Of a stretch of DNA of 64,000 nt, positions 42,292-64,000 are shown one piece after another; within the stretch, counting starts at the first letter, position 1; the number at the start of each line of letters is the position of its first letter. The notes beneath the pieces were generated by a model, which saw only the letters and a list, made by a program, of their open reading frames with translations, was not told the origin of the DNA and made no database searches. Location: assembly GCA_000149265.1 (NCBI GenBank), contig CH002502.1, positions 404,969 to 468,968 on the forward strand. Direction: 5' to 3'. The stretch comes from Ciona savignyi (Eukaryota; Chordata; Ascidiacea; Phlebobranchia; Cionidae). The position numbers were made by a program, and so were the translations under genes.

Positions 42292-44838
42292 TTAACAATT
42301 GTATGGTATTTTAGGTTTTTGCGTGCGTGTAGAATGTCGCGGTTGTGTAATTGGTGTATTAACCATCTCAGTTTCACAATGGGTTGACTTCTCAGGGACA
42401 TCTGTAGGTTTGCCCTGGTCAATTAATACAACTCCACTTCTTATTTTTACGTTCACACTTCTTGGGCCCAGGACTTTAACTACGACTCCTGGAACCCACT
42501 TTGGTCGGTGTGCTGAGTGCTGTCCGTAGTGCAGTGCGTAGCACTTGGTACCTGGTTGAAATGGTGTTGAATTCTGTAATGCTCTCTGGGTAGTTTGTAT
42601 TGGCTTTCCTAGGGACAGGTGCGCCGGCGAAGGTAACAGAATGTCACTTTTCGTACGAATTTGACGCCCCATAAGCAGTTCACAAGGTGAAAGGCCACTG
42701 GGTAATGGTGTTCGCCGGTATTGCATTAGAAACTGTTGTAATGCCTCCCTCGGTGGTAATTGAGATTTCTTTAATGCCTGTTTGAAAGATTGTACTAGGC
42801 GTTCGGCTGCCCCATTCGTAGCCGGATGATAAGGTGCTCCGGAAAGATTAATGATACCCCTCTCTCGACACCATTGCTGGAATTCGTCGGATTTAAAAGA
42901 CGTAGCATTGTCTGTAACAATAGTGTGAGGGTATCCGAAGTGAGCGAAATCTTGTTCCAGTAATGTTGTGGTGGCTTTCGAAGATACAGATGTAGTTGGA
43001 TGTACTATAGGATACTTTGAATATGCATCAACTATAACCAACCAATCACTGCCCATGAAATTGATGGCATGATCAATGTGTATCCTGCTCCATGGTTTTT
43101 CAGGAAGCATCCATGGGTGAGTGATAGCCACTTGTGGTTTATTCTGATGTTCGCCACAGGCGGTGCATGAGCGAACAGCGTCCACAATATCTGTGTCAAT
43201 CCTTGGCCAGTACACTGCTGTTCGAGCCAATTGTTTCATTCGTTGCATTCCGAAATGCCCCAGATGAAGTAACTGCATTACTTGTTTACGTAAACTTGTA
43301 GGGATTACCACTCTCGTCCCATACAGTAAAACTCCGCTTGTAGTAGATAGATAATCGGTGATTTTTTCATAATCACTTACCTGGGCACTTGATTTGCTAC
43401 CCGGTCGTGGCCAACCTTCTCGAGTATATCTCATGACCTCTGAGATTACTGGATCTTTTGTTGACTCTTTTGCCAACACTCCTGGATTGGTTGCCTGTAA
43501 TTGCAAGCTTAGCGTATTAATGGTATTTACCACATGTACATCGTCTTCTTCCTCCTCTCTATCGAAGACTGGGTCTGAGCCAGTTGGGAGTCGACTTAAC
43601 GCGTCAGCATTGCCATGTTCCGTAGTTTTTCTGTATTCTATGGTGTATTCGTATTGACTGAGTGTTAAAGCCCACCTAGCCAACCTGTTGGCAGCCAAAG
43701 CTGGTATGGCTTTGTTTGGTCCAAACAATGATAGCAGTGGTATGTGGTCTGTTATCAAAATGAATTTTCTACCATACAAAAATTGGTGAAATTTATGCAA
43801 AGCAAAAATTATGGCTAGGGCTTCTTTTTGAATTTGGCTGTAACGCCGTTGTGTCTCTGTAAGAGTTTTGGATGCATTTGCAATTGGTCGCTCTGTCCCA
43901 TCAGAAAACCGATGAAACAGCACAGCACCAAGTCCAACATCAGATGCATCACAAGATATTCCTATTGGCACTGACGGATCGTAGTGTGCCAATACCAGAT
44001 CTGTATTGAGCAATTCTTTCAGGTCCCGGAATGCAGTTTGTTCCGGATTTCCCCATTTCCATGGTATTCCCTTTCGTGTCAACCTATGCAGTGGTTCTGT
44101 GATGGTTGAAAGCTGGGGAAGAAATTTGCCATAGAACTGAACTGAACCGAGAAAAGACTTCATTTGATGTACATTGTGAGGTGAAGGCATTGTAAGTACG
44201 GCATCCACCTTTCCGCCTTTTGCAATTCCTGCTTTGGACAGTGTGTGTCCTAGGTATTCGACCATTGGTTGTGCAAAGCAACATTTTTCTTTGCGGCAAC
44301 GTAGTCCCTTTTCTTGAAGTCGTTGTAGTAATTTTCGTAGGTTGTTTAGATGACTTTCTGCATTGTCTCCGCTCACAAGAATGTCATCTAAATACACAGC
44401 TACCCCCTCCAAGTCAGAGGTCAATTGTGACATGATCTCTTGGAAATATCCGGGTGCCGATTTGATGCCAAAAGGTAATCTCTTTTGCAATAGAACTCCT
44501 TTGTGTGTACTTAGTGCCAGTCGTTTCTGACTTTCTACGGTTAGTCTCACCTGGTTGTAGGCATCTGCAAGGTCAATCTTAGTGAATCCGTATCCTCCAC
44601 CAAGTTTCTGCATCAGTTCCTCTGGTAATGGTAGCGGATGACGATGTGTCTCTAGTTGTGGGTTGACAGTCACAGAGTAGTCGCCACATACTCGTAATGA
44701 TGGTAATGATTGTCCCTGTAATGCTTTTTTCTGGATTGGTACTACTGGAGTGCCGTAATCATTGAACTGTACCAATTCCCATACTCCCTTCTTAGTGCCA
44801 GCTTCATATGTTTGCGCCAATTGATCTTTGAGTGCAAT
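42292..44838 (-). CDS. gypsy pol: reverse transcriptase, RNase H, integrase
   Basis: 842 codons from the first Met at 44820, open slightly further upstream. RT: VCGDYSVTVN, KIDLADAYNQV and the catalytic VAVYLDDILVSG. RNase H: SCDASDVGLGAVL and ITDHIPLLSL, ending HGNADALSRLP. Integrase: zinc-binding H-x-H...CTACGEH, then the DDE core with IVDAYSKYP, TDNATSF and an Asn/Glu helix near AAERLVQSF, and a C-terminal tail after WVPGVVVKVLGPRS. It copies the element RNA and inserts the cDNA. It overlaps gag in another phase because one base appears missing near 44830-44850. Open to its stop at 42292. Confidence 0.93.
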   Translation of the reverse strand: MALKDQLAQTYEAGTKKGVWELVQFNDYGTPVVPIQKKALQGQSLPSLRVCGDYSVTVNPQLETHRHPLPLPEELMQKLGGGYGFTKIDLADAYNQVRLTVESQKRLALSTHKGVLLQKRLPFGIKSAPGYFQEIMSQLTSDLEGVAVYLDDILVSGDNAESHLNNLRKLLQRLQEKGLRCRKEKCCFAQPMVEYLGHTLSKAGIAKGGKVDAVLTMPSPHNVHQMKSFLGSVQFYGKFLPQLSTITEPLHRLTRKGIPWKWGNPEQTAFRDLKELLNTDLVLAHYDPSVPIGISCDASDVGLGAVLFHRFSDGTERPIANASKTLTETQRRYSQIQKEALAIIFALHKFHQFLYGRKFILITDHIPLLSLFGPNKAIPALAANRLARWALTLSQYEYTIEYRKTTEHGNADALSRLPTGSDPVFDREEEEDDVHVVNTINTLSLQLQATNPGVLAKESTKDPVISEVMRYTREGWPRPGSKSSAQVSDYEKITDYLSTTSGVLLYGTRVVIPTSLRKQVMQLLHLGHFGMQRMKQLARTAVYWPRIDTDIVDAVRSCTACGEHQNKPQVAITHPWMLPEKPWSRIHIDHAINFMGSDWLVIVDAYSKYPIVHPTTSVSSKATTTLLEQDFAHFGYPHTIVTDNATSFKSDEFQQWCRERGIINLSGAPYHPATNGAAERLVQSFKQALKKSQLPPREALQQFLMQYRRTPLPSGLSPCELLMGRQIRTKSDILLPSPAHLSLGKPIQTTQRALQNSTPFQPGTKCYALHYGQHSAHRPKWVPGVVVKVLGPRSVNVKIRSGVVLIDQGKPTDVPEKSTHCETEMVNTPITQPRHSTRTQKPKIPYNC

Positions 44839-46406
44839 GGAACCGGTCGTGGCTTACAAAATATTGGTTGGGAATTTGGTTTGAATTTAACATCCAGTTG
44901 AAAGTCTTTTAAAGATCCTAGTTCCTCCTTGAACAAACTACCAAATTCTTTACATAATTGATCACAAGATTGTTGTAAAGATGAATATGAGTGTACCGTA
45001 TGTAATGTATTACATGGAGAGATATTGTTTAAATTCATGAGGTTATCTATTGATAGTTGTAGCTTTGAAATGCCATCGCGGCCAAGTAAGTTTAAATCAG
45101 GTATTTCTGTCACGACAAAGTTCATACCTGTAGCTGTATTGAAGTTGTTCTTGCCCGATGTATTGATTTTGATCGATTTCGAAGTATAAAGTCCAAGTAC
45201 TGGAAGTCTGTGATGTGATGCAGATTCGTATCTATCTGTACACGGCTGTAGTCTTGGTTTACCTAGGAATTCCCATCGGTCTTTCGATAGAAAATTTTCT
45301 CCTGCTCCGGTGTCTACTTCAAAATTGTATGAGTTTCCTTCGAGTGTTATAACTTGCTGTAGTCGAGGTGATGAATTTACTGCTTTTACAGTACTTAATG
45401 TTCTTGATGTAGTTATTGTTTTCACTAATCGTCCATACTTCTTTTTTAGGCATGCTGATTCAATATGACCTTTGATGTTACAATGTCTGCATGTTGTATT
45501 TAAATGTCTGCAGTCAGCTGGTTTGTGTCCTGCTGTGCCACATCGAATACACTGTCCCTGGTAAAATTGTGGTTTTACCCATGGTTTTCTTTGGTGATGA
45601 ATATTTAAAGTTTGCGGTTGTCTTGTTCTTTGTGTTGTTTCTGTTGCTACTTTTTGAACCGGGTACCGGTATGATGAAAATTCTGGTTGATTAGTTTGTG
45701 CAGTTTCTTTTGCTACTTTTGCTGCTTCTTCCACTTCTTGGGCTATGTTGATTGCTTTTGCAAAAGTTAGTTTGTCATCATCAATTTTGAAAAGTGCTTT
45801 TAGTATAGCTTCATTTTTTACTGAGCATATAAATTTTGTTCGAAGAGCTTCGTCTAGTGGATCTTTTATTGATGAAAAGTCACATGTTATTGCTGCTTGC
45901 CTTATTCTTGCAGATAGTTGTTGTATTGTTTCACCTGGTTTTCTTTCCATGTTACTCCAAAATGTGAATCGTTCTCGTATTATAAACTTTTTTGGGTGGA
46001 AATGTTCTTTCAAAAATTCACAAATTTTGTCGAATGAAAGCTCGTTGATTTCTATCGGTGGTTACTGCTGTATTGCCATATTTTGCACCAGTTTATAAAT
46101 TGTTGTTGTTTGATTTGTTAGAAAAATTTGAGGAATTTTATGATAACTTACTGAGTGTGCTGTAATAAAAGTGTTAAATCTGGAGAGATAATCTGTCCAT
46201 AACTCTGCTGTTGAATCGAATGATTGAAATTTTGGAATTGAATTGCTTACTGTTTGTATTTCTCTCTTTTCTGCTTGTTGCACCATTTGTTGAATTGTTT
46301 CCATGAACGTTTTTGCTTGATTATCCATCTGTATTCTTTGTAACTCCATTTGTTGAGTCTGTGTTTCCATTTGTTCCTTCAGTAGTTGTATTATTTCTTT
46401 TGACAT
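44742..46406 (-). pseudogene. gypsy gag-protease with one nonsense codon
   Basis: The Met at 46406 starts a Gln-rich coiled-coil-like segment (EQMETQTQQMELQRIQM). A TAA at 46062-46064 interrupts it, and the same frame then continues to 44742. After the capsid-like part come two zinc knuckles (CIRCGTAGHKPADC and CRHCNIKGHIESAC) and an aspartic protease with active site VDTGAGENF and the LLGRDG motif. It then runs into the RT region in the wrong phase. The nonsense codon separates N-terminal gag from the rest; readthrough or a sequencing error are alternatives. Confidence 0.85.
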
Positions 46407-46433
46407 TTCGAATTTTTATCCTCGTCGCCAATC

Positions 46434-46695
46434 TGTTGTGTTCTTCGTATTTATTAATACACAACATATAAATAAAAACGTAATAATAAACAGCGTAATC
46501 GTATCGTAATCGTAAATGTAGTCGTAGTCGTAGTTATAATCGTAATAGTACTCGTAATCGTATTCGTAATTGTAAATCGTAATTATAGAATGACCTTGTG
46601 CTTCTTCAGCACGTTTTAGTCTTCGGTGGGGAATCCCCGTTACGTGGTGGCGCTATATTCATTTACTCTTATAGGGGTACTCAAAGGATGTAACA
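46434..46695 (-). repeat. 5' LTR of the young gypsy element
   Basis: 262 bp partner of 41795-42056, one visible difference. The near identity means a recent insertion. Confidence 0.95.
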
Positions 46696-48334
46696 CCTAC
46701 ATTTATAACCATATCGTGGTCTGCAAGCTGCTGAAAAAATTGTCGTAAATGGTCTATGTGTTTGGAGGTAGACGTATACAAAATCTAACGATTGGCAGAC
46801 AGTGTCCATCAGGCTCTAAAGTGTTTGTGCCGCGTTTTTTAATCCTAAAAGCTTTCGTACAAATTTATAACACCCCAATAGTGTAATAACACTTGTCTTT
46901 GGAATATCCTCTGTCGCAATGTGAACCTGGTGGTATCCCCGAATCAAATCAATTTTGGAAAACACGCAACACCCAGCCAAACTGGCCGAAAAATCTTGCA
47001 TATGGGGGATGGCGTAGCGATCCGGTTACGTGGCTGCATTAAGCCGCCTGTAGTCCTCGCATGGTCTTCACTCACCGGAAGATTTAGGAACCATGTGCAG
47101 TGGCGATGCCCATGGACTGGACGACCTTCGAATAATTCCCATATTTAACATGTTACGAAACTCGTTCTTGGCGACAACGAGCTTCTCAGGGTGCAGTCGC
47201 CGAGCATGTGAAGGTACAGGCGGACCGCTGGTAATAATGTGGTGCTCAACTTCATGCTTGGGTTATGTCGATTGGGAGATATGAGGCGTTGTAACAAATA
47301 TCCAATCGAATTTACCGGAGGATCCAATGGTTCCAATCGCGAATCGTATGTACGGATATTGCTAACATTAGCCGCGATGAGGTTGTTGCCGGGTTTGTTG
47401 GTGCGACGTTCAAGTCCTGTAGGGGGAAGGACGCTGATTTTGGCTCCCGTATCAACCAGCAAATTGCGACCTGACAATCGATCCCAGACGTAGAAAAGGC
47501 TGCGTACTGTGCCAACCGTCGCAGCAGCTATGGACGCTCTGCTCTGCAGTTTCCCTAAAACGCACAAAGAGGGCAACGTTGACGCGCTTTGTTTCCGAAA
47601 CTACGATGAAAGAAGCAGATGGCGTCAGTTTTGGTTTTCTGGCTGGTTGTGAAACCTACGTCTTTATTCACTAGAAATGAAGACGTCAACGTCAGTCTGT
47701 CTTGCTTAATTGCGGTTATCAACCAAATCCTGAGAAACAAGGAGAGCTCTTATGTTGGCACGCATACGTTCCAAAAATAACTCCCGGAAAGGGGAGCTTT
47801 CTTTCTCCTTGCACAGCAGGGCTAGCATATTATCCATGAGTGAGGTTGGCATTCGGTCATCTAATGGGGCATGTGGAGCAGTCGATTTGCTCTCTTTGAC
47901 TGCGTCAGACAGAAATCACTGAGCAAGCGCTCTTTGGTTGCATGATATTTTTCTTTACCGGGCGGATTTTCGTCTGATCTGCTGAGATGTTCTTTAGTGC
48001 AAATTGCTCACCCGTATATGGAAACCATACCTGTGGTTGGCGTGTAAAGGAAGTGGGCAGTTTAAGGTCTACCTCGTTTTGCTGTTCCAAACTCATAATA
48101 TAATTTCCTTTAGAAATAATCGTTTCTGAAACGCCGGGGTCACCAATATAGCGTACTGCACTGTGTAATTTGTACGTGCGTTTCTGTAATGACGAATAAG
48201 CGACCAACTAACACACGCAGACACGGAAAATGGAAAAGGGAATTATATATCCTTCGCTGAACATGTGGCCACAAGTTAATGTTAATCATGTTTTCTTTGA
48301 AACAATTTGATTCATTTCCTTTTATAGTGCCCTA

Positions 48335-48780
48335 AACCTCCTTGAATGCAATTTTGTTTTAGGTTATTCACTTTAGAAAATTTATATTAAAAGTTTTTAG
48401 TCTTGTAAGTTTAATTTTTAATTATAAGTTAGATATGTACCTTATCCAAATATAATCAAATATGCAGCCGATTTATCAGATGCGTTTGCAAACACATCAC
48501 ATAGCTAACCTTATTAATAAGGAGTTGAACTTAATATGAAGAAGAAGTTTTTTTTAAACTTGTCAAACTGAGGAGTCATTATTTATAACAAGATAATTTT
48601 ATGGCAGAATGCGGCGTTGTGTGTATGGCGCCTATCATGCCGTGGACAAGCACAACACAATACATGTTATAAAGTCACAAGACATCACTGCACGTATGTA
48701 ATGACGTCATACATATGACATCACTGTATGACATCATCACGCTTTAAGAAAAGCAGACTCTCCGTATTGTATTTCAACTC
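48335..48780. repeat. duplicated 3' flank of the intelectin genes (B side)
   Basis: Counterpart of 28935-29340, about 210 bp beyond the last exon of copy B. Ends in a cluster of TGACGTCAT, TGACATCA and TGACATCATC motifs (48700-48745). Confidence 0.75.
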
Positions 48781-48992
48781 GATGAACACTAGTACGACTT
48801 TATAACAACACGTGATTATATTTTTAAATATTTAAAAAGTCAAACAGGAATTTACCTATGTACAAAAAATTTACAATGATAACCAATATGCAAATATAAC
48901 AATAGATATCACCCACAAATAAAAATTACGTCATAAAAAGAGATGTCAAATCTTGAGTTATATACTGATTTAAAGTTTCGTTATTGTCGTGT

Positions 48993-61023
<12,031 letters not shown>

Positions 61024-61930
61024 TTTTCAACGCATCTACAGTTTTACAACGAATGATAGCAAACCATGAAACATGATTTATAAGAAGGAAAGTATGACAC
61101 AATGTTATTCTATAACAAGGAAATTAAAAGTGCGACTCCACCCACAATGATCATAATAATTTTATTATTTTAACACGCGTATCCATACATAAATATTGCT
61201 GTTCTTATGTTACAATTATCCTTTATGATTTCCATGATAAAATTAAATAATCATCTTTGTTTTCAAGAATGAAAAGCTCCAAAAATTTATGTCATGATTA
61301 TCTTGGGTCTACAGTGGGGATACCAGCTAACAATTACAGTTTTGTTAGCAGCATATATCAATGCTATAATAATCAGTCTTGCAGTCAATACAAACTATTA
61401 GCGTCGTCTTTATTATTCTACCGGTGTCGCATTTCAGCATTTAAGTGGCGAGTTATATTCATAGATAATTAAAACAGAATTATTTCCTGTATATATATGT
61501 GGGGGTATATTTGGTTTGGAAGAAAGCCTATGTAGCCGGGGGTTTAGCGTGGTTCAACATAATAAGTAACTCGAGTCACATAGGTTATAAAAACACTTCG
61601 TGTGTTATGATTTGGCATATATTACGTAACCGCGAGTTTAAAAGGTGAATAATTAAAAACGTTAGTTTGATATAAAGAGATAGATGAAATTTGCATCTAA
61701 AAAAAATTAAAATTAAAAAAATTGATTTAAACGCTTGCAAGTGCGTTACCTTGTGTATTTTTTAGCGCTAAAGAATTGTGACGCACAACCTTCCGGTCAT
61801 GTGATCCGTTGTACAACACGGGAACAAAAGTTGTTGTGGTTTCTTGTTTATTCCAACCGTGTGCTGTGTTTTCGGTTGCAGGTTAGCTCGGACAAATGTT
61901 ACTTTATCCAATTGCCCATAACTCTTATTA
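61024..61930 (-). promoter_or_regulatory. upstream region of intelectin B, shared with A
   Basis: Counterpart of 39719-40820. Common blocks include TGTTCTTATGTTACAATTATCC (61199) and ACACGGGAACAAAAGTTGTT (61817). Confidence 0.45.
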
Positions 61931-62064
61931 ACAAAACGCCAGTTTAAAAAATCTTCAATGTTGGGTACTGGTACTACTACCGGTTATCTATTCTACATGG
62001 TGAATTTAATGCATGACTTATTTATATTACTATTAATCCATTAGTTGTTTACATGTTAAATAGT

Positions 62065-62335
62065 CCGACCGGTAAGTCTGGTGGTTAAGTGCGGCGCCTT
62101 TCAGCCGAAAGACTGCCGGCTCGTAACTGGTCGCTAGCTAAAGGCACTTAACGGACATTGCCGGACCAGCGGATTAATGGGTTCTACAAAATTGAAAGAA
62201 TGTGTCAATAATACAACACACTGCAACAGCTCCGGTAACCCGACGGTGGGCGCGAGGTGAACTGACGATTGCCCGTTTGTTAACCCGCTTGGTTTTCCCA
62301 TTCACGGCGATAAACATAAATATCCTTTCATCTTA
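62065..62335 (+). repeat. tRNA-derived SINE, plus strand
   Basis: The head GTCTGGTGGTTAAGTGCGGC...CAGCCGAAAGACTGCCGGCTCG looks like a tRNA with A and B boxes. The body contains GGCACTTAACGGACATTGCC, CGGATTAATGGGTTC and CCCGACGGTGGGCGCGAGGT, with a TTCACGGCGATAAACATAAA tail. It is the best-preserved plus-strand copy of the family seen at 2555, 4850, 36118 and 36735. Confidence 0.65.
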
Positions 62336-62345
62336 ACCCTTAAAT

Positions 62346-62588
62346 CAGCGTTCCCCAACCTTTTTGGTCGCGGAGTATTTCCTTACCAGCGAAAGTCTTT
62401 GCGGACTCAAAGTGCATCAATTTTGAATTAGCGTGAGTCAAAGGTGTAGCGTAACTGGACTATGTGCATATGATACACTACAAAACTTTAACAAAATAAA
62501 AGTTTTGCAAATTGTTGATTTGCTTGCGGACTCATTTAAACCTTCAGCGAACTCATTTGAGACCGCGGACTCGGGTTGGGAAACACTG
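62346..62588. mobile_element. hAT MITE, 243 bp
   Basis: Ends CAGCGTTCCCCAACC and GGTTGGGAAACACTG, perfect 8 bp duplication CCTTAAAT at 62338-62345 and 62589-62596. Internal GCGGACTC repeats. No coding capacity. Confidence 0.9.
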
Positions 62589-62699
62589 CCTTAAATACTT
62601 TTTTTTCAGATTATTTTGTATTTCACATTTTCATATCAGATTATTTTGTATTTCACATGCATTTAAATATGTAATACAATTTTGTATTTCGTATGTCTT

Positions 62700-63930
62700 A
62701 TTATGGGTCCCATTTGGAAAAATGGGACACATATTGTTTTTGTCCGTTTTTTTTTTCTTTTTTTTTTGTTTTTTTTTTCGTCAAAGGTTTGACAGGCATG
62801 GCATGGCGCCCCGACATCTACCAGAAGGAATAATCGAATCGTAATGAAACTTAGTCATTCTTTAGACAACATGGTCTAGATATGCAGAAACCAAAATTTT
62901 GGGTAATAAATCAAGGGGAATTCCCCTGGGAGGTTAAAAACCAAAACGGTATTTTTTATGAAAAATTTAGCTTTTTGTGGCATAGCGCTTGAACGGCTGC
63001 TCTTATTTAAATAATATTTGGTGAAAAGTAAGTGTGTAAATGACTGATTTAACACTTAAGCGAAATAAAAAAAATTACCTAGGGAAACACCCTAAAAAAT
63101 TCGATTTTGTACTGAAATCATGATTGTGACAGGCATGCAATGGCGCCCCGACATCTACCAGAAGGAATAATCGAATCGTAATGAAACTTAGTCATTCGTT
63201 AGACAACATGGTCTAGATATGCAGAAACCAAAATTTTGGGTAATAAATCAAGGGGAATTCCCCTGGGAGGTTAAAAACCAAAACGCTACTTTTTTCTAAA
63301 CAATTAGCCTTTTTCGGGCATAGCGCTTGAACGGCTGCTCTAATTTTGATCAGATTCAGTGAAATGTTAGACCATTAGACACTCTGTGCCAATTAAAAAA
63401 TAGAAAACATTTACTTAGGGTAATTTCCTTGAAAACGAAAGATATGTTCTTGAGTTACGATTGTAACAGACATGCCATATCGCACTGACATCTCTAATAA
63501 GCAGTCTACAAATCAGATTAAAACTTTAAGAATTGTTCCATAACATAAGTCACTTTTAAAAACAGAAACTTATCTACTAAACCCAGGGGAATTTCCTGAA
63601 ACCATTAAAAAATAAATCGGGCTGTTTTGGGAATTTAGCCTTATCTCACTAAAGCGCTTGAAAAGAAGCTTTAATTTAAAACATTTGTGATGAAATGTTC
63701 GTAAATTTTAGACGTTTATCTTTTATTTAACTGCACATGGAAAATAAGTTTGGTTGGTTAACTATGGGACCCATTCTGTTATGCTTGCAGAAACAAACTA
63801 TATACTCGGTGTATAAAATACAAATTGTGGTTAGGGACCCTGTAGCATGAATATATGGCATACAACATGTGTTTTACAAATAGTGGTGGTTAAACACGTG
63901 GTTGACACTTTCTAGTTGTTTTAGTCTTTT
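62700..63930 (+). repeat. composite repeat with tandem ~335 bp units (copy 3)
   Basis: Three successive units start near 62798, 63133 and 63470 with GACAGGCATGGCATGGCGC-like sequence. The first two are almost identical over CCCCGACATCTACCAGAAGG to GGGGAATTCCCCTGGGAGG; the third is diverged. The block ends with GTATAAAATACAAATTGTGG and GTGGTGGTTAAACACGTGG as in the other copies. Confidence 0.8.
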
Positions 63931-64000
63931 TGATTGTAATGCCAGCATATACGCGTCGATGTCAATCAAATTAGACTCTCCCTTATCGATATCTCTATAC

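Larger units (their letters stand above)
41795..46695 (-). mobile_element. young Ty3/gypsy LTR retrotransposon
   Basis: 4.9 kb, bounded by 262 bp LTRs and a perfect 5 bp target duplication CCTAC (41790-41794 and 46696-46700). On the minus strand the 5' LTR is followed by ATTGGCGACGAGGAT, a plausible tRNA primer-binding site, and a purine tract AAGTGGGGAGG lies directly before the 3' LTR. Gene order is gag-protease, RT, RNase H, integrase. It is inserted in the RT of an older gypsy element. A stop in gag and a one-base frame slip before RT suggest that it is not intact as sequenced. Confidence 0.93.
41140..48110 (-). pseudogene. old Ty3/gypsy element, decayed, split by a younger one
   Basis: Minus strand, 5' to 3': gag-like LPTSFTRQP.VWFPY.GEQFALK at about 48000-48070 and downstream remnants; a retropepsin-like block at about 47300-47500 (YVWDRLSG, LVDTGAKISVLPP); an RT piece at 46816-47001 (FSKIDLIRGYHQVHI). 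The young gypsy element interrupts here. It resumes at 41790 with FPRPTTIKELQQFTSM..FYHRF, the RT-RNase H connection, then at 41140-41450 an integrase zinc-binding remnant (PRPVIPKSWHKKIFD, CVSCQIAKIP). Many stops and shifts are present, most of RNase H and the integrase core are missing, and no LTRs are recognised. Confidence 0.75.

Noticed and set aside
42299-42529. Plus-strand frames opposite the gypsy and BEL genes
   Set aside because: They are shadows of the clearly coding minus-strand frames.

Overview
The window is animal nuclear DNA, AT-rich, with short spliced introns and many transposons. A spliced NFX1-type zinc-finger gene, membrane-anchored intelectins and a mix of BEL, Ty3/gypsy, L2-like, hAT and pogo-like elements point to an invertebrate deuterostome. 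I favour a Ciona-like tunicate, by inference only. I see no bacterial genes, CRISPR array, rRNA or tRNA gene.

Layout. (1) 0.2-4.2 kb, plus strand: last exons of a ZNFX1-like gene, with a pogo-type MITE, a hAT MITE, a SINE piece and an L2-like 3' end in its introns. (2) 5.5-12.6 kb: a ~7 kb DNA transposon with ~465 bp terminal inverted repeats. Its broken gene encodes a protein in which I can trace the whole acidic active site of an XPG/FEN1-type nuclease. A 461 bp hAT MITE with a perfect 8 bp target duplication sits in it. This is the most unusual system here. (3) 12.6-14.1 kb: 5'-truncated L2/CR1-like reverse transcriptase. (4) 14.4-20.7 kb: a BESS-like terminal exon, a satellite-bearing repeat, a decayed envelope-glycoprotein-like gene and a gypsy RNase H scrap. 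(5) 21.3-25.7 kb, minus: a decayed multi-exon C2H2/DDE-type transposon gene. (6) 25.8-28.6 kb: two ~1.26 kb direct repeats.

(7) 28.9-61.9 kb is a tandem duplication of one gene. Copies A (32.5-39.7 kb) and B (49.0-61.0 kb), both minus strand, each have 16 exons for an intelectin with an N-terminal membrane anchor and an extra block of about 230 residues inside the lectin domain. Copy B reads in frame through every predicted junction (595 residues). Copy A has a 5 bp insertion and a stop in exon 8, but a cryptic splice acceptor would restore the frame. Four of its exons are repeated downstream beside a foldback element with a minisatellite in its arms. Between the copies lies a young gypsy element nested in an older one, and a BEL element sits in the last intron of copy B. 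(8) 62.1-63.9 kb: a tRNA-like SINE, a small hAT MITE and a tandem ~335 bp satellite.

The two lectin copies would work alike, as cell-surface or secreted glycan-binding proteins. Most of the remaining sequence records transposon insertions made before and after that duplication, several of which can be ordered because the other copy still shows the empty site.
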